NCBI RefSeq assembly: GCF_014196805.1
Contig: NZ_JACIEI010000007.1
Span: 62,001-126,000 of the forward strand
DNA: 64,000 nt
Direction of reading: 5' to 3'
From: Sulfitobacter undariae
GTDB lineage: Bacteria > Pseudomonadota > Alphaproteobacteria > Rhodobacterales > Rhodobacteraceae
Program-made: the position numbers and the translations under genes
Shown here: positions 10,592-19,654 of the stretch, piece by piece
Layout: the number at the start of each line of letters is the position of its first letter
Position numbering within the stretch: the stretch's first letter is position 1
The notes under the pieces: model-generated
Databases searched by the model: none
Told to the model about the DNA's origin: nothing
The model's input: only the letters and a program-made list of their open reading frames with translations

Positions 10592-11397
10592 TGCCTCTTG
10601 CCCAAATGGCCGAAGCCGTATTGCGCACCGCTGATGGCCGCGAAAAAACGGCCCTGTCGCATAAATACGCCGCCGAATGGCGTGCGGCGCGTGAAGACGG
10701 CAGCCACCCCGAAATTGGCACAGCCAACCCACCGCTTCACCCTGCCCGCCCTGCGACGCCAGAGCTGCTCAGCCCCCGTGATGTGCCGCGTCGCCGCCCC
10801 GGCACACCGGAGGGACGTATCGCATTGATGCATGCAGTGGCGCATATCGAATTGAATGCCGTTGATTTACACTGGGACATCATTGCGCGGTTCACAGACA
10901 TCAAAATGCCCATCGGATATTATGATGACTGGGTGAAATCGGCTGATGAAGAATCCAAACATTTCAACCTGATGTGCGACTGCCTTGAAGCTGCGGGCAG
11001 CCATTACGGTGCCCTTCCTGCGCATGCCGGCATGTGGCGTGCCGCCGAAGATACAGCGGATGACATTATGGGCCGCCTTGCCGTTGTGCCCATGGTACTG
11101 GAAGCCCGTGGACTGGACGTGACCCCCGGCATGATCAAGGTTTTCAAGCAGGCCAAGGCAGACGACACAGTTGCGGCCCTAGAAATTATCTATGCAGAAG
11201 AAGTACATCACGTCGCCTATGGCTCCAAATGGTTCCACTTTTTATGTGGTCGTCATGAGATGGACCCGACGCAAAAATTTCACGCGCTGGTGCGGCAATA
11301 CTTTCACGGCCAACTAAAGCCCCCCTTCAACGAAGAAAAACGCGCCGAGGCCGGAATTCCGCCAGATTTCTATTGGCCCCTCGCGCAAGAACGTTAA
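10588..11397 (+). CDS. Ferritin-like DUF455 protein
   Basis: A 269-residue helical protein. Metal-ligand candidates are spaced as in ferritin-like four-helix bundles: IALMHAVAHIELNAVDLHWD, ADEESKHFNLM (E-x-x-H), VLEARGLDVTPGM and YAEEVHHVAYGSKWF (E-x-x-H). DUF455 members of this size are common in proteobacteria; their reaction is not established, though a di-metal oxidoreductase role is often assumed. The start overlaps the bcp stop (TATGATG), so it is coexpressed with a peroxiredoxin, which suggests a link to oxidative stress or iron. Confidence 0.85.
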   Translation: MMPLAQMAEAVLRTADGREKTALSHKYAAEWRAAREDGSHPEIGTANPPLHPARPATPELLSPRDVPRRRPGTPEGRIALMHAVAHIELNAVDLHWDIIARFTDIKMPIGYYDDWVKSADEESKHFNLMCDCLEAAGSHYGALPAHAGMWRAAEDTADDIMGRLAVVPMVLEARGLDVTPGMIKVFKQAKADDTVAALEIIYAEEVHHVAYGSKWFHFLCGRHEMDPTQKFHALVRQYFHGQLKPPFNEEKRAEAGIPPDFYWPLAQER

Positions 11398-11398
11398 G

Positions 11399-11435
11399 CT
11401 TTGGCAGGCAATCCTGCCAAAGTGGGCGGTTTTTT
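11399..11435 (+). terminator. Probable terminator after bcp-DUF455
   Basis: A 10-bp inverted repeat CTTTGGCAGG / CCTGCCAAAG with a 4-nt loop, then TGGGCGG and a run of Ts. The T run is 7 nt away from the stem, so termination may be partial. Confidence 0.6.
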
Positions 11436-11580
11436 GCCTATATGACACATTATTCGGCAATGAAACGTCACAGGTGACCACAAGGGTTGCCCGATGGTGC
11501 CTCAAAAGTTATTGCAGTTTTGTTAACAGATTTGTGAGGGACACATAAATCTGGAACGGGACCTAAGGGAATTATCAGAC

Positions 11581-12897
11581 GTGCGTACAAAGCTCGCGAT
11601 TAAGACAGACGCGTTTCTCGGGAAGCATTTCCCTGAACGCCGTGTATTTTTGAAATCAGACAATGACGCACGCTTCATCCGTCTGCGGCCGATCACACAG
11701 TTGATCGCTTTGACTGGATCAGCACTTTTTGTCGCTTGGGCGATTGTTGCGACGGCCATCATTCTGATGGACAGCATCGGTTCGGGGAACTTTCGCGAGC
11801 AAGCAAAACGTGACCAACGCACCTATCAAGCGCGCCTTAACGATCTCAGCGGTCAACGCGACACCCGCGCTGTTGAAGCGCTGGCCGCACAGGGCCGCTT
11901 TAACGCCGCCCTTTCCCAGATTTCGATCATGCAATCCGAGCTGCTCGCTTCTGAAACCCGCCGCCGCGAACTGGAAACCGGCATTGACGTGATCCAGTCC
12001 ACGCTGCGCGACACGATGAAAGACCGCGAAGCCGCCCGCAAACAGGTTGCACTGCTTCAAAGCGAAGACGGCGCTGCGATCCAAATCGCCGCCAGCACTG
12101 CCCCCATGGATTTTCTTGCCGAAGCACTGGAACGTACCGCCAAAGAACGCGATCAGGTTATTCTGGACTCACAAGACGCGCTTTTGATGGCGGACGAGTT
12201 GAACCAGAAAATCGCAACCATGCAGGAACAAAACGACACGATCTTCCGTCAGCTGGAAGAAGCGATGACTGTATCGGTTGCACCGCTGGACCGCATGTTC
12301 CGCGAAGCTGGCATGCCCACCGAAAAGATGCTTAGCACAGTACGCCGCGGTTATTCCGGCCAAGGTGGCCCCCTGACGCCCCTTAGCTTTACAACCCGTG
12401 GCGAAAAACCATCCGCTGACACGTTGCGTGCCAACCGTCTGATCAGCCAGATGGACCAATTGAACCTCTATCGCCTTGCAGCTGCAAAAGCGCCCTTTGC
12501 GAATCCCGTAAAAGATTCGTTTCGCTTTACATCCCAATTCGGCTTCCGCCGTGATCCAAAGACCGGTGGACGTCGCATGCACTCTGGTGTTGATTTCGCG
12601 GCGGGCACAGGCACGCCACTCTATGCAACGGCGGACGGTGTTGTGACTCACGCGGGTTGGAGCTCAGGATATGGACGTTTGGTCAAAATCCAGCATGAGT
12701 TCGGAATCGAGACCCGCTATGCACATCAATCAAAATTGCGTGTGAAGGTTGGTCAAAGAGTGTCGCGTGGCGATAGAATTGGTGATATGGGTGCTACAGG
12801 ACGGGTCACCGGCGTGCACCTCCATTACGAAGTACGCGTCGGCGGTAAGGCCGTTAATCCAATGATCTATATCAAGGCAGCAAACGATGTTTTCTAA
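11581..12897 (+). CDS. M23 family metallopeptidase (cell-wall endopeptidase)
   Basis: A 438-residue membrane-anchored protein, starting with GTG (AAGGGA lies upstream). One transmembrane helix at about residues 42-62 (LIALTGSALFVAWAIVATAI) is followed by a long periplasmic coiled coil (about residues 75-225, rich in Arg/Glu/Gln heptads). The C-terminal LytM domain has the zinc-binding MHSGVDFAAGTGTP (His334) and the conserved HLHYEVRVGGKAVNP near residue 413. Known relatives cut peptidoglycan cross-links or activate amidases. It overlaps the bactofilin start by 11 nt. M23 peptidase-bactofilin pairs are widespread and shape cells, as with BacM/CcmA partners. Confidence 0.93.
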   Translation: MRTKLAIKTDAFLGKHFPERRVFLKSDNDARFIRLRPITQLIALTGSALFVAWAIVATAIILMDSIGSGNFREQAKRDQRTYQARLNDLSGQRDTRAVEALAAQGRFNAALSQISIMQSELLASETRRRELETGIDVIQSTLRDTMKDREAARKQVALLQSEDGAAIQIAASTAPMDFLAEALERTAKERDQVILDSQDALLMADELNQKIATMQEQNDTIFRQLEEAMTVSVAPLDRMFREAGMPTEKMLSTVRRGYSGQGGPLTPLSFTTRGEKPSADTLRANRLISQMDQLNLYRLAAAKAPFANPVKDSFRFTSQFGFRRDPKTGGRRMHSGVDFAAGTGTPLYATADGVVTHAGWSSGYGRLVKIQHEFGIETRYAHQSKLRVKVGQRVSRGDRIGDMGATGRVTGVHLHYEVRVGGKAVNPMIYIKAANDVF

Positions 12898-13396
12898 GAG
12901 CAAAATCAATGATCCCGCCCAAGGCGGCACAGATGCACCTAAACCCGCAGTGCCCTCTTCTACAGCACCTGCGCCATCCATGCCGCCACAAAAGCAGAAC
13001 GAGTTCAAGGCAAGCGCCCCCAAAGCCAAGCCCCCTGCCTCTGTTTTGTCCGCAGACCTGCACGTCACGGGCAACATGAAAACAACCGGTGATATTCAGG
13101 TTGAAGGCACTGTTGAAGGCGACATCCGTGCGCATCTGCTGACCATCGGCGAAACAGCAACCATCAAAGGCGAAGTGATTGCCGATGATGTTGTGATCAA
13201 TGGCCGTATCGTTGGCCGTGTCCGTGGCCTGAAGGTCCGCCTGACATCCACAGCGCGTGTTGAGGGTGACATCATCCACAAGACTATCGCCATCGAGAGC
13301 GGCGCGCATTTTGAAGGCTCTGTGCAGCGTCAGGACGATCCGTTGAACCCAGGCGCAAAAGCTGTGCCAGCGCAGAAAGCAAACCCTGCTTCTTAA
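12887..13396 (+). CDS. Bactofilin (polymer-forming cytoskeletal protein)
   Basis: A 169-residue protein with a Pro/Ala-rich disordered head (residues 1-45), a core of right-handed beta-helix repeats (VSADLHVTGNMKTTGDIQVE-like; the hydrophobic-Gly pattern runs over about residues 46-150) and a short Pro/Ala tail. Bactofilins polymerise without nucleotide on the inner membrane and position cell-wall enzymes. The 11-nt overlap with the M23 gene argues for coupled translation and a shared structure. Confidence 0.93.
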   Translation: MFSKSKINDPAQGGTDAPKPAVPSSTAPAPSMPPQKQNEFKASAPKAKPPASVLSADLHVTGNMKTTGDIQVEGTVEGDIRAHLLTIGETATIKGEVIADDVVINGRIVGRVRGLKVRLTSTARVEGDIIHKTIAIESGAHFEGSVQRQDDPLNPGAKAVPAQKANPAS

Positions 13397-13421
13397 GCTG
13401 AGGTTTGATTGAGAATTTCAG

Positions 13422-13451
13422 GACGCCGTGAGCTTTGCTTGCGGCGTTTTT
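13422..13451 (+). terminator. Intrinsic terminator after bactofilin
   Basis: The stem ACGCCG / CGGCGT is extended by AGC / GCT after a 2-nt mismatch and is followed directly by TTTTTG. Confidence 0.75.
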
Positions 13452-13514
13452 GTTTATCTAGGAATCTGTAGCGTGACGTAGGATGGTAAAGTCAGCTCCC
13501 CTCCTAAACCAGCC

Positions 13515-13860
13515 TTACCGCCCCTCCATTTTAGCCCCAGCATCAATCAGCGGCCCCACAGCATCGCTGATCAATTCAACCAACTCCTGGGTCCATGAAT
13601 TGATAGTCGTCGGGTATGTCCAAAACATAGGTGGTTTTATACTTCATTTCGCCTCGGAATTCGGCCCGCAGGCGCGATAAATGTTTGTCTTCCATATCAC
13701 AAATAACGTCAGCCCAGCGGATATCACTCACGTTCACTTGCCGACGCGCCTTGCTGCTGGTCCCTGCTGAGCGGGTGTTCACCCCGTCGTGGCGCTGGAA
13801 AATCTTCTCGCCCGTGGGGCTGCGCCATTTGTTCATGCTACAAATGAAGAGTATATTCAT
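13515..13860 (-). pseudogene. Low-molecular-weight phosphatase-like gene with a +1 frameshift
   Basis: The frame starting at 13860 reads MNILFICSMNKWRSPTGEKI, like the small low-molecular-weight protein tyrosine phosphatase relatives, and runs through SAGTSSKARRQVNVSDIRWA and YVLDIPDDYQFMDP. It then ends early as PGVG plus stop at 13576. If one G is removed from CCAGGAG (minus strand, 13584-13590), the frame continues ELVELISDAVGPLIDAG and AKMEGR to a stop at 13515, the expected family ending. The P-loop is also unusual: CSMNKWRSPT, where C-x5-R would need Arg at the position held here by Trp or shifted by one. This is either a real frameshift or a base-calling error. Confidence 0.75.
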
Positions 13861-14030
13861 CGACTGTATCGTGTCCTTTGGGGTGTCATACAGGTCTATT
13901 GAATTGTGATGTTAAGCTGTTTTAGGAGCGCGGTACAATCCACCGAGACGACATGTGAGAACCTATCAGAAAATTTCGTTAAAACCTGCTTTTACAGACC
14001 GCCGATATCCACCCCCGCTCCAAACGAAAA

Positions 14031-14052
14031 AGGCGCCCCTTGCGAGGCGCCT
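14031..14052 (-). terminator. Intrinsic terminator of the cyclophilin genes
   Basis: The inverted repeat AGGCGCC / GGCGCCT is followed on the minus strand by TTTTTCG, 27 nt past the stop of the exported cyclophilin. Confidence 0.75.
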
Positions 14053-14078
14053 CAATTCTTCAAACCACGGCAAGTGCC

Positions 14079-14633
14079 CTAGTCTGTGACAGTTACCGTC
14101 TTCATCACATCAGGTGCGCCGATCACAGCGCCATTGCTGCCTGCGCCGCGTTTGATCGCGTCAACCACGTCCTGACCGTCGGTTACACGGCCAACAACCG
14201 TGTATTGTCCGTTCAAGAAAGGCCCTGCATCAAACATGATGAAAAACTGGCTGTTGGCAGAGTCTGGGCTTTGCGAGCGCGCCATGCCGACAACGCCTTT
14301 GTCAAACGACACATCCGAAAATTCCGCTGGAAGGTCGGGCAGATCAGAGCCGCCTGTACCTGCGCGGCGCATGTCACCGCCGACGCGGCCAAATTCTACA
14401 TCGCCAGTTTGCGCCATGAAGCCATCGATGACGCGGTGGAACACCACACCATCATATTTACCATCTGCCGCAAGCGCCGTGATTTGGGCCACATGTTTGG
14501 GGGCGATGTCTTCCAGCAGATCAATTGTGATCGTGCCGTTTGCTTCGCCCTCAACTTCGATCTTCAGGCCAGAGGCCAGAGCCGAGCTTGCGATGAGCGT
14601 CGCGAAGACGCCGCCTGCGATAAGCTTACGCAT
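14079..14633 (-). CDS. Exported cyclophilin-type peptidyl-prolyl cis-trans isomerase
   Basis: A 184-residue protein. It begins with a signal peptide (MRKLIAGGVFATLIASSALA, cut near ASG) and a cyclophilin domain with VVFHRVIDGFMAQTGD, MARSQSPDSANSQFFIMF and FLNGQYTVVGRVTDG. The active-site Arg of FHRV and the QFFI segment are present. It should fold proteins in the periplasm. ATG 14633 is chosen because the frame from 14642 adds three residues before a normal signal peptide. It overlaps the upstream cytoplasmic paralogue by 8 nt. Confidence 0.93.
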   Translation of the reverse strand: MRKLIAGGVFATLIASSALASGLKIEVEGEANGTITIDLLEDIAPKHVAQITALAADGKYDGVVFHRVIDGFMAQTGDVEFGRVGGDMRRAGTGGSDLPDLPAEFSDVSFDKGVVGMARSQSPDSANSQFFIMFDAGPFLNGQYTVVGRVTDGQDVVDAIKRGAGSNGAVIGAPDVMKTVTVTD

Positions 14634-15132
14634 CTGCGGCAACTTTAACGCTGATCATACGGTCAGGATTGGCAGGTGGCTCGCCCTTAACAATCGCGTC
14701 CACATGTTCCATGCCAGAGATAACCTGACCGTAAACAGTGTACTGGCCATTAAGGAAGTCATTGTCTTTGAAGTTGATAAAGAACTGGCTGTTGGCCGAG
14801 TTCGGGTTGGCTGAACGTGCAGCGCCCAGTGATCCGCGTGCGTGTGGGATCTTGGAGAATTCTGCGGGCACGTCGGGGTGCTCGGAGCTGCCTGTGCCTG
14901 CGGCGCGGGGGTTATAGTCTTTTTCCATGTTGGCGTGCTGAACATCGCCGGTCTGGGCCATAAAGCCGTCGATGACGCGGTGGAAGGCCACATTGTCATA
15001 AGCGCCAGCACGGGCCAGCGTTTTCATACGCTCGGTGTGCTGTGGTGCCACATCGGGCAGCAATTCGATGATGACGGTGCCGTTTTTCAGCTCCATCAGG
15101 ATTGTGTTTTCTGGGTCTTTGATCTCGGCCAT
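14626..15132 (-). CDS. Cytoplasmic cyclophilin-type peptidyl-prolyl cis-trans isomerase
   Basis: A 168-residue protein without a signal peptide. It starts MAEIKDPENTILMELKNG and carries VAFHRVIDGFMAQTGDVQHA, ARSANPNSANSQFFINFKDN and FLNGQYTVYGQVISGMEHVD. It catalyses proline isomerisation in the cytosol. It is the first gene of a two-gene operon with the exported paralogue; the pair looks like a tandem duplication that gained a signal peptide. Confidence 0.93.
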   Translation of the reverse strand: MAEIKDPENTILMELKNGTVIIELLPDVAPQHTERMKTLARAGAYDNVAFHRVIDGFMAQTGDVQHANMEKDYNPRAAGTGSSEHPDVPAEFSKIPHARGSLGAARSANPNSANSQFFINFKDNDFLNGQYTVYGQVISGMEHVDAIVKGEPPANPDRMISVKVAADA

Positions 15133-15266
15133 GGGGCGCTCCTTCTAAAATCTTACCAGTTACCTAAGGTGCAGAGGCACAATTGCCAAGTCAGAGCATT
15201 GACCCTAGGCAAGATAACGGCAAAACAACGGGTAACTTTGATCACAAATACCAAGGATCCGAACAC

Positions 15267-16460
15267 ATGGGCTGGAAATCACTTGATGACATGGACCTGC
15301 ACGGCAAGCGGGTTCTGGTACGCGTCGATATCAACGTTCCCGTTGAAAAAGGCCAAGTCACAGATGCCACGCGAATCGAACGGATTGTACCAACGGTGCA
15401 TGATATTCTGGCGAAAGGTGGCTCGCCCATTTTGCTGGCCCATTTTGGCCGCCCCAAAGGCAAGGTCAACCTGGACATGAGCCTGCGCCAAGTGGTCCCT
15501 GCCCTGCGCCACGCGCTGATGCGCTCGGTTGCATTGGTAGAGACCTTGGAGGCTGCCGAAAAGATGACCGCCGAAGTGGCCGCCGCCGAGGTTGAGCTGA
15601 TCGAGAACATCCGCTTCCATGCGGGCGAGGAAGCCAACGATCCTGAATTTGCACAGCGTCTGGCAAAATTGGGCGATGTGTATTGCAACGATGCGTTCTC
15701 TGCAGCGCACCGCGCCCATGCCTCGACCGAAGGCATTGCGAAATATCTGCCGTCATGCGCAGGCCGTTTGATGCAGGCCGAACTGTCGGCACTGGAATCT
15801 GCGTTGTCCAAACCCGAACGCCCTGTTGGGGCGGTTGTGGGTGGTGCCAAAGTTTCGACCAAGATCGCGCTGCTGGAGAACCTAGTGAACCGTCTGGACG
15901 TGCTAGTTATTGGCGGCGGCATGGCCAATACATTCCTTGTGGCGCAAGGCGCGCAATTGGGCGCATCTTTGTGCGAGATGGATTACTTGGACACCGCACG
16001 CGATATTATGGCGCAAGCCGCCAAGGCGGGTTGCCGCGTGATCCTGCCCGTAGATGGCTTGGTTGCGACCGAATTCAAATCCGGTGCCGCGCATGAGGTT
16101 GCCCTGCTTGGGCCAGATACAGTTCTGGATGCGGATCAAATGGTATTGGATGCAGGCCCCGAAACCATCAAACAGATCAAGATCGCCTTTGAAGGATTGA
16201 AAACACTGATCTGGAACGGACCTATGGGCGCGTTTGAAATCGCCCCCTTTGATACGGCCACCGTTGCGGCGGCCCAATGCGCAGCGGAACGCACCCGCAA
16301 TGGCGCGTTGATTTCTGTTGCGGGTGGCGGTGATACCGTCGCGGCGTTGAACCAAGCGGGCGTGGCGGATGACTTCACCTATATCTCCACCGCAGGCGGT
16401 GCCTTTTTGGAGTGGATGGAAGGGAAAACCTTGCCCGGCGTGGCCGCATTGATAAAGTGA
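15267..16460 (+). CDS. pgk: Phosphoglycerate kinase
   Basis: A 397-residue glycolytic/Calvin enzyme converting 1,3-bisphosphoglycerate and ADP to 3-phosphoglycerate and ATP. It shows the N-terminal [16 protein letters not shown], the substrate loop [24 protein letters not shown], the hinge [16 protein letters not shown] and the nucleotide-binding [15 protein letters not shown] with a late [19 protein letters not shown] 15267 follows AAGGATCC; the longer frame to 15183 is discarded. Confidence 0.97.
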   Translation: MGWKSLDDMDLHGKRVLVRVDINVPVEKGQVTDATRIERIVPTVHDILAKGGSPILLAHFGRPKGKVNLDMSLRQVVPALRHALMRSVALVETLEAAEKMTAEVAAAEVELIENIRFHAGEEANDPEFAQRLAKLGDVYCNDAFSAAHRAHASTEGIAKYLPSCAGRLMQAELSALESALSKPERPVGAVVGGAKVSTKIALLENLVNRLDVLVIGGGMANTFLVAQGAQLGASLCEMDYLDTARDIMAQAAKAGCRVILPVDGLVATEFKSGAAHEVALLGPDTVLDADQMVLDAGPETIKQIKIAFEGLKTLIWNGPMGAFEIAPFDTATVAAAQCAAERTRNGALISVAGGGDTVAALNQAGVADDFTYISTAGGAFLEWMEGKTLPGVAALIK

Positions 16461-16481
16461 TCCCTTTATGAGGATGTAATC

Positions 16482-18047
16482 ATGCGCCGTTTTATCACCC
16501 CTGTTGTTCTATCTTTTTTGCTGTCGTCACCGGCGCTGAGTCAGCAGGCCCAAAACCAGCCCTCGATCTGGTCGTTGTTCACGTTTGAACGCCTCGGCAA
16601 TGCTGTGTTCAGCCAGCTCATGATGTCTGCCCGCGCCTTTGCGGATATTCGATATCAAGCGGTGCAGGCTGATTTGATGAGTGGACAGATGGGGATCGTC
16701 GGGTTGGAGGTTATCCCGAACCTTCCCGGTGTGGCCGCAGGTGCCTGCGTGATCCGCGCCCAACGTGCCACTCTGCGCGGCGCGCCACTGGATCAAGTGG
16801 ATCAGATGCGGGTCAAGGTGTCGCTAGACAATGCTGTAGTTGATTTCGACTGCCTCCCGGCCGAAGCCCGTCCGATGGTGGGCATGGTTGGCATCACGGA
16901 TATTATGATCGACCGGTTAGACCTGATGGTGGATTACAACATGCCCCAAGGCAGTGCGACGATTGAATTCGAAGCAGGCGTTAACGGTCTGGTACGGGTC
17001 ATCGGGGATGTCGATCTGGATTACATCAGTTACCGCATGGATTTTGAAACCGAAGAATCGGACCCCTCAGCGCAATTGCGTAGCGCCCGTTTGCAAATCG
17101 AAGATATGGGTTTGGCTGCACAGGCCGAACGTATCTTACCCCCAGAAATGCGTGAGCCAGCAACCGCCTCTGCGATGGTTGAGCAGAACCTGGCAGCGAT
17201 GCTGGGCGGCGGAGCGCCTCTTGGACCTGTGCAACAACAGTTGGTCACAGACGCAGGCAAAGTGGCTGCGACCTTGGCCCAAGGCGGGACGCGCATTGTA
17301 CTGGAAACCAACATTCAAGACGCGCCACTGACGGTCAATGAAGCCTCGCTGAGTGATCCGACAGCCTTGATCACAGCCCTTGCCCCCCGGATCAGCAACA
17401 CCCCCATGGCCTTACTGAGCAATATACCACGCGACATCCTGATTGCCGCCACCAAAGGCAAACTGGCTGACGAGGATCGCCTGCCCGTGGGTCGCGCATT
17501 GATCACAGGGATTGGCGCGCCGCGAGACCGTGATCTGGCCGCCCAAATTCTTGCGCCTTTGTCCAAAGAAGGCAACGCCGAAGCAGGGCTTTTGCTGGCC
17601 GAGGCCTTTCAAGACATCAACCCCGATCTGGCTTACCGCGACGCTCTGACAGCGGTAGCAACGGGCCGTGCCGATGGCTTGGCTCTTTTGGACCGTCTGG
17701 AGGATTCTCTGATCTTTGATGTGGTCATGGACATTCAATCCGGTGCTGTGCCCGATGCCCTGCGCGCACCTGATCGTTTTACAACATTGGCGCAGATGCG
17801 TAGCGCTGCACGGGCCCACACCACAGGTCTAGGCGCACCGCGCAGCTATGAGACCGCCTATTTCTGGGCGTCAATGGCCGCAGCAGGGGGCGATAGCGCC
17901 GCCGCCGCACTGCGCGATGATCTGGACGAACGTATGCGCCTACGCGGCCTTGCAGAACCATGGGCCGTGCGCACGGCCAAGATCGAGCGCGACGTCTTGT
18001 TGGGCTGGATTAAAAGCGACTTGGCGCAAAAGCTGCAACAACAATAG
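16482..18047 (+). CDS. Conserved secreted protein with a Sel1-like C-terminus, function unknown
   Basis: A 521-residue protein with a signal peptide (MRRFITPVVLSFLLSSPALS). The middle resembles no family that I can name. The C-terminal 150 residues are helical with a Sel1/TPR-like repeat (YETAYFWASMAAAGGDSAAA, preceded by EGNAEAGLLLAEAFQDINPD), which suggests protein binding in the periplasm. It begins 21 nt after pgk on the same strand and may share its transcript. I believe Rhodobacterales carry similar genes, but no function is known to me. Confidence 0.7.
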   Translation: MRRFITPVVLSFLLSSPALSQQAQNQPSIWSLFTFERLGNAVFSQLMMSARAFADIRYQAVQADLMSGQMGIVGLEVIPNLPGVAAGACVIRAQRATLRGAPLDQVDQMRVKVSLDNAVVDFDCLPAEARPMVGMVGITDIMIDRLDLMVDYNMPQGSATIEFEAGVNGLVRVIGDVDLDYISYRMDFETEESDPSAQLRSARLQIEDMGLAAQAERILPPEMREPATASAMVEQNLAAMLGGGAPLGPVQQQLVTDAGKVAATLAQGGTRIVLETNIQDAPLTVNEASLSDPTALITALAPRISNTPMALLSNIPRDILIAATKGKLADEDRLPVGRALITGIGAPRDRDLAAQILAPLSKEGNAEAGLLLAEAFQDINPDLAYRDALTAVATGRADGLALLDRLEDSLIFDVVMDIQSGAVPDALRAPDRFTTLAQMRSAARAHTTGLGAPRSYETAYFWASMAAAGGDSAAAALRDDLDERMRLRGLAEPWAVRTAKIERDVLLGWIKSDLAQKLQQQ

Positions 18048-18057
18048 GCAGGACTGC

Positions 18058-18090
18058 CACACCCGAAGGAAATCAGTTCTTTCGGGTGTG
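18058..18090 (+). terminator. Hairpin after the secreted Sel1-like gene
   Basis: A 10-bp perfect repeat CACACCCGAA / TTCGGGTGTG with a 13-nt loop that can pair further (GGAA/TTC). No T run follows, so it may instead be a transcript 3' stabiliser. Confidence 0.5.
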
Positions 18091-18208
18091 TTCAGACAGA
18101 ATCAGGGGATTCACAAAACGATTCCCTTGTGCCATAAGAGAGTATCCGCCCGACAAGAGGCGGTTTATTCGGCAGAATTTCAGGCACTTCTTTCTAGGCG
18201 CAGTTACC

Positions 18209-18499
18209 ATGAGCAAACCCACGTTTGGCCCTATCCTATTCTTCGCGATTTCATTCGCGCTGAGTCTGTATTTCACTTTTGCTGCAGTGCAAGGTGACTT
18301 TGGTCTGTTCCGCCGCGCCGAAATTCTGGCCGAGGCGGATCAGATGCTGATACAATTGGCGAAAGTGCGCGCAGACGTGGCGCGGATGGAAAACCTCACC
18401 AACCGCCTGTCTGACGATTATCTCGATCTGGATTTACTGGACGAACAAGCCCGCAGCGTGCTGGGTATGGTACGTACAGACGAGATTGTCATCAGATAG
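18209..18499 (+). CDS. ftsB: Septum formation initiator family protein (FtsB/DivIC)
   Basis: A 96-residue protein with one N-terminal transmembrane helix (PILFFAISFALSLYFTFAAV) and then a short coiled coil (ILAEADQMLIQLAKVRADVA) ending DLDLLDEQARSVLGMVRTDE, the conserved FtsB ending. In other bacteria FtsB joins FtsL and FtsQ to activate septal wall synthesis. ATG 18209 gives the normal family length. It sits just upstream of pdhA, an arrangement I recall from other alphaproteobacteria. Confidence 0.88.
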   Translation: MSKPTFGPILFFAISFALSLYFTFAAVQGDFGLFRRAEILAEADQMLIQLAKVRADVARMENLTNRLSDDYLDLDLLDEQARSVLGMVRTDEIVIR

Positions 18500-18572
18500 G
18501 CCCTCCAGCCCGCCTGATTCAAACCTGTAATACAAAGTTCACTCGCCAAGGCCGTTCGAATCCTTTATGATG

Positions 18573-18590
18573 TAGTTTAACGTTAAACTA
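18573..18590 (+). promoter_or_regulatory. Perfect 18-bp palindromic operator in front of pdhA
   Basis: TAGTTTAACGTTAAACTA is identical to its own reverse complement and runs into TATATGG, so it overlaps the likely -10 region. It lies about 42-59 nt upstream of the pdhA ATG. A 15/18 copy in the same relative orientation lies in front of lpdA. The shape fits a dimeric winged-helix repressor of the GntR or MarR kind, but no such gene is in the window. Confidence 0.65.
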
Positions 18591-18631
18591 TATATGGCGC
18601 GGATCAACCGCGCCGACTGGAGGATCGCCCT

Positions 18632-19651
18632 ATGGTTGCCAAAAAGCCGAGCACCAAAGCCACCCCGTCAAATGTGTCGGCGGATGAGTTAAAAGCCTAT
18701 TACCGCGACATGCTATTGATACGCCGCTTTGAAGAAAAAGCGGGCCAGTTATATGGCATGGGTCTGATCGGCGGTTTTTGCCACCTGTATATCGGACAAG
18801 AAGCGGTTGTTGTCGGCCTAGAGGCAGCAGCGGAGGAAGGCGACAAGCGCATCACCTCTTACCGTGATCATGGTCACATGCTGGCCTGCGGGATGGACCC
18901 GAACGGTGTTATGGCAGAGCTGACAGGCCGCGAGGGGGGATACTCCAAGGGTAAAGGCGGCTCGATGCATATGTTCAGCAAAGAGAAGCATTTCTATGGC
19001 GGTCACGGCATCGTAGCGGCGCAGGTGCCTTTGGGCGCGGGTTTGGCCTTTGCGGATAAATACAAAGACAACGGGCGTGTGACCTTTACCTATTTCGGTG
19101 ACGGTGCCGCGAACCAAGGTCAGGTCTATGAGGCGTTCAACATGGCGGCCCTGTGGAAATTGCCCTGCATCTTTGTGATTGAGAACAACCAATACGCAAT
19201 GGGCACCTCGCAGCAACGCTCCACCTCCTCCGCCGAGATTTACGAGCGCGGCAAAGCCTTTGGCATTCCGGGAGAAGCCGTGGACGGCATGGATGTTTTG
19301 GCGGTTAAAGCCGCAGGCGAGACAGCAGTCAAGCACTGCCGCTCGGGCGAAGGCCCCTACATTCTGGAGATCAAGACCTACCGTTACCGTGGGCACTCCA
19401 TGTCGGACCCTGCCAAATACCGGACCCGTGAAGAAGTGCAAAAAATGCGCGACGAGCGCGACCCGATTGAAGCTGTGCGCACGCTGTTGCTGACTGGCAA
19501 ACACGCAAGTGAGGATGATCTGAAGAGCATCGACAAAGAGATCAAAGCTATCGTGAACAAAAGCGCCGATTTCGCCAAAGAAAGCCCAGAACCGCATCTG
19601 GACGAACTTTGGACCGATATTTACGCTGAAAAAATTCCACAGGAGGCATGA
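18632..19651 (+). CDS. pdhA: Pyruvate dehydrogenase E1 component, alpha subunit
   Basis: A 339-residue thiamine-diphosphate enzyme subunit that decarboxylates pyruvate. It has LIGGFCHLYIGQEAVVVGLE, the phosphorylation-loop-like YRDHGHMLACGMDPNGVMAE and GGKGGSMHMFS region, and the thiamine motif GDGAANQGQVYEAFNMAALW ending in the ENNQYAMGTS Asn pair. RYRGHSMSDP is the second conserved loop. A 10-residue Lys/Thr/Ser-rich tail precedes the domain. It is the first gene of pdhA-pdhB-pdhC, with a 3-nt gap to pdhB and a palindromic operator upstream. Confidence 0.97.
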   Translation: MVAKKPSTKATPSNVSADELKAYYRDMLLIRRFEEKAGQLYGMGLIGGFCHLYIGQEAVVVGLEAAAEEGDKRITSYRDHGHMLACGMDPNGVMAELTGREGGYSKGKGGSMHMFSKEKHFYGGHGIVAAQVPLGAGLAFADKYKDNGRVTFTYFGDGAANQGQVYEAFNMAALWKLPCIFVIENNQYAMGTSQQRSTSSAEIYERGKAFGIPGEAVDGMDVLAVKAAGETAVKHCRSGEGPYILEIKTYRYRGHSMSDPAKYRTREEVQKMRDERDPIEAVRTLLLTGKHASEDDLKSIDKEIKAIVNKSADFAKESPEPHLDELWTDIYAEKIPQEA

Positions 19652-19654
19652 GAT

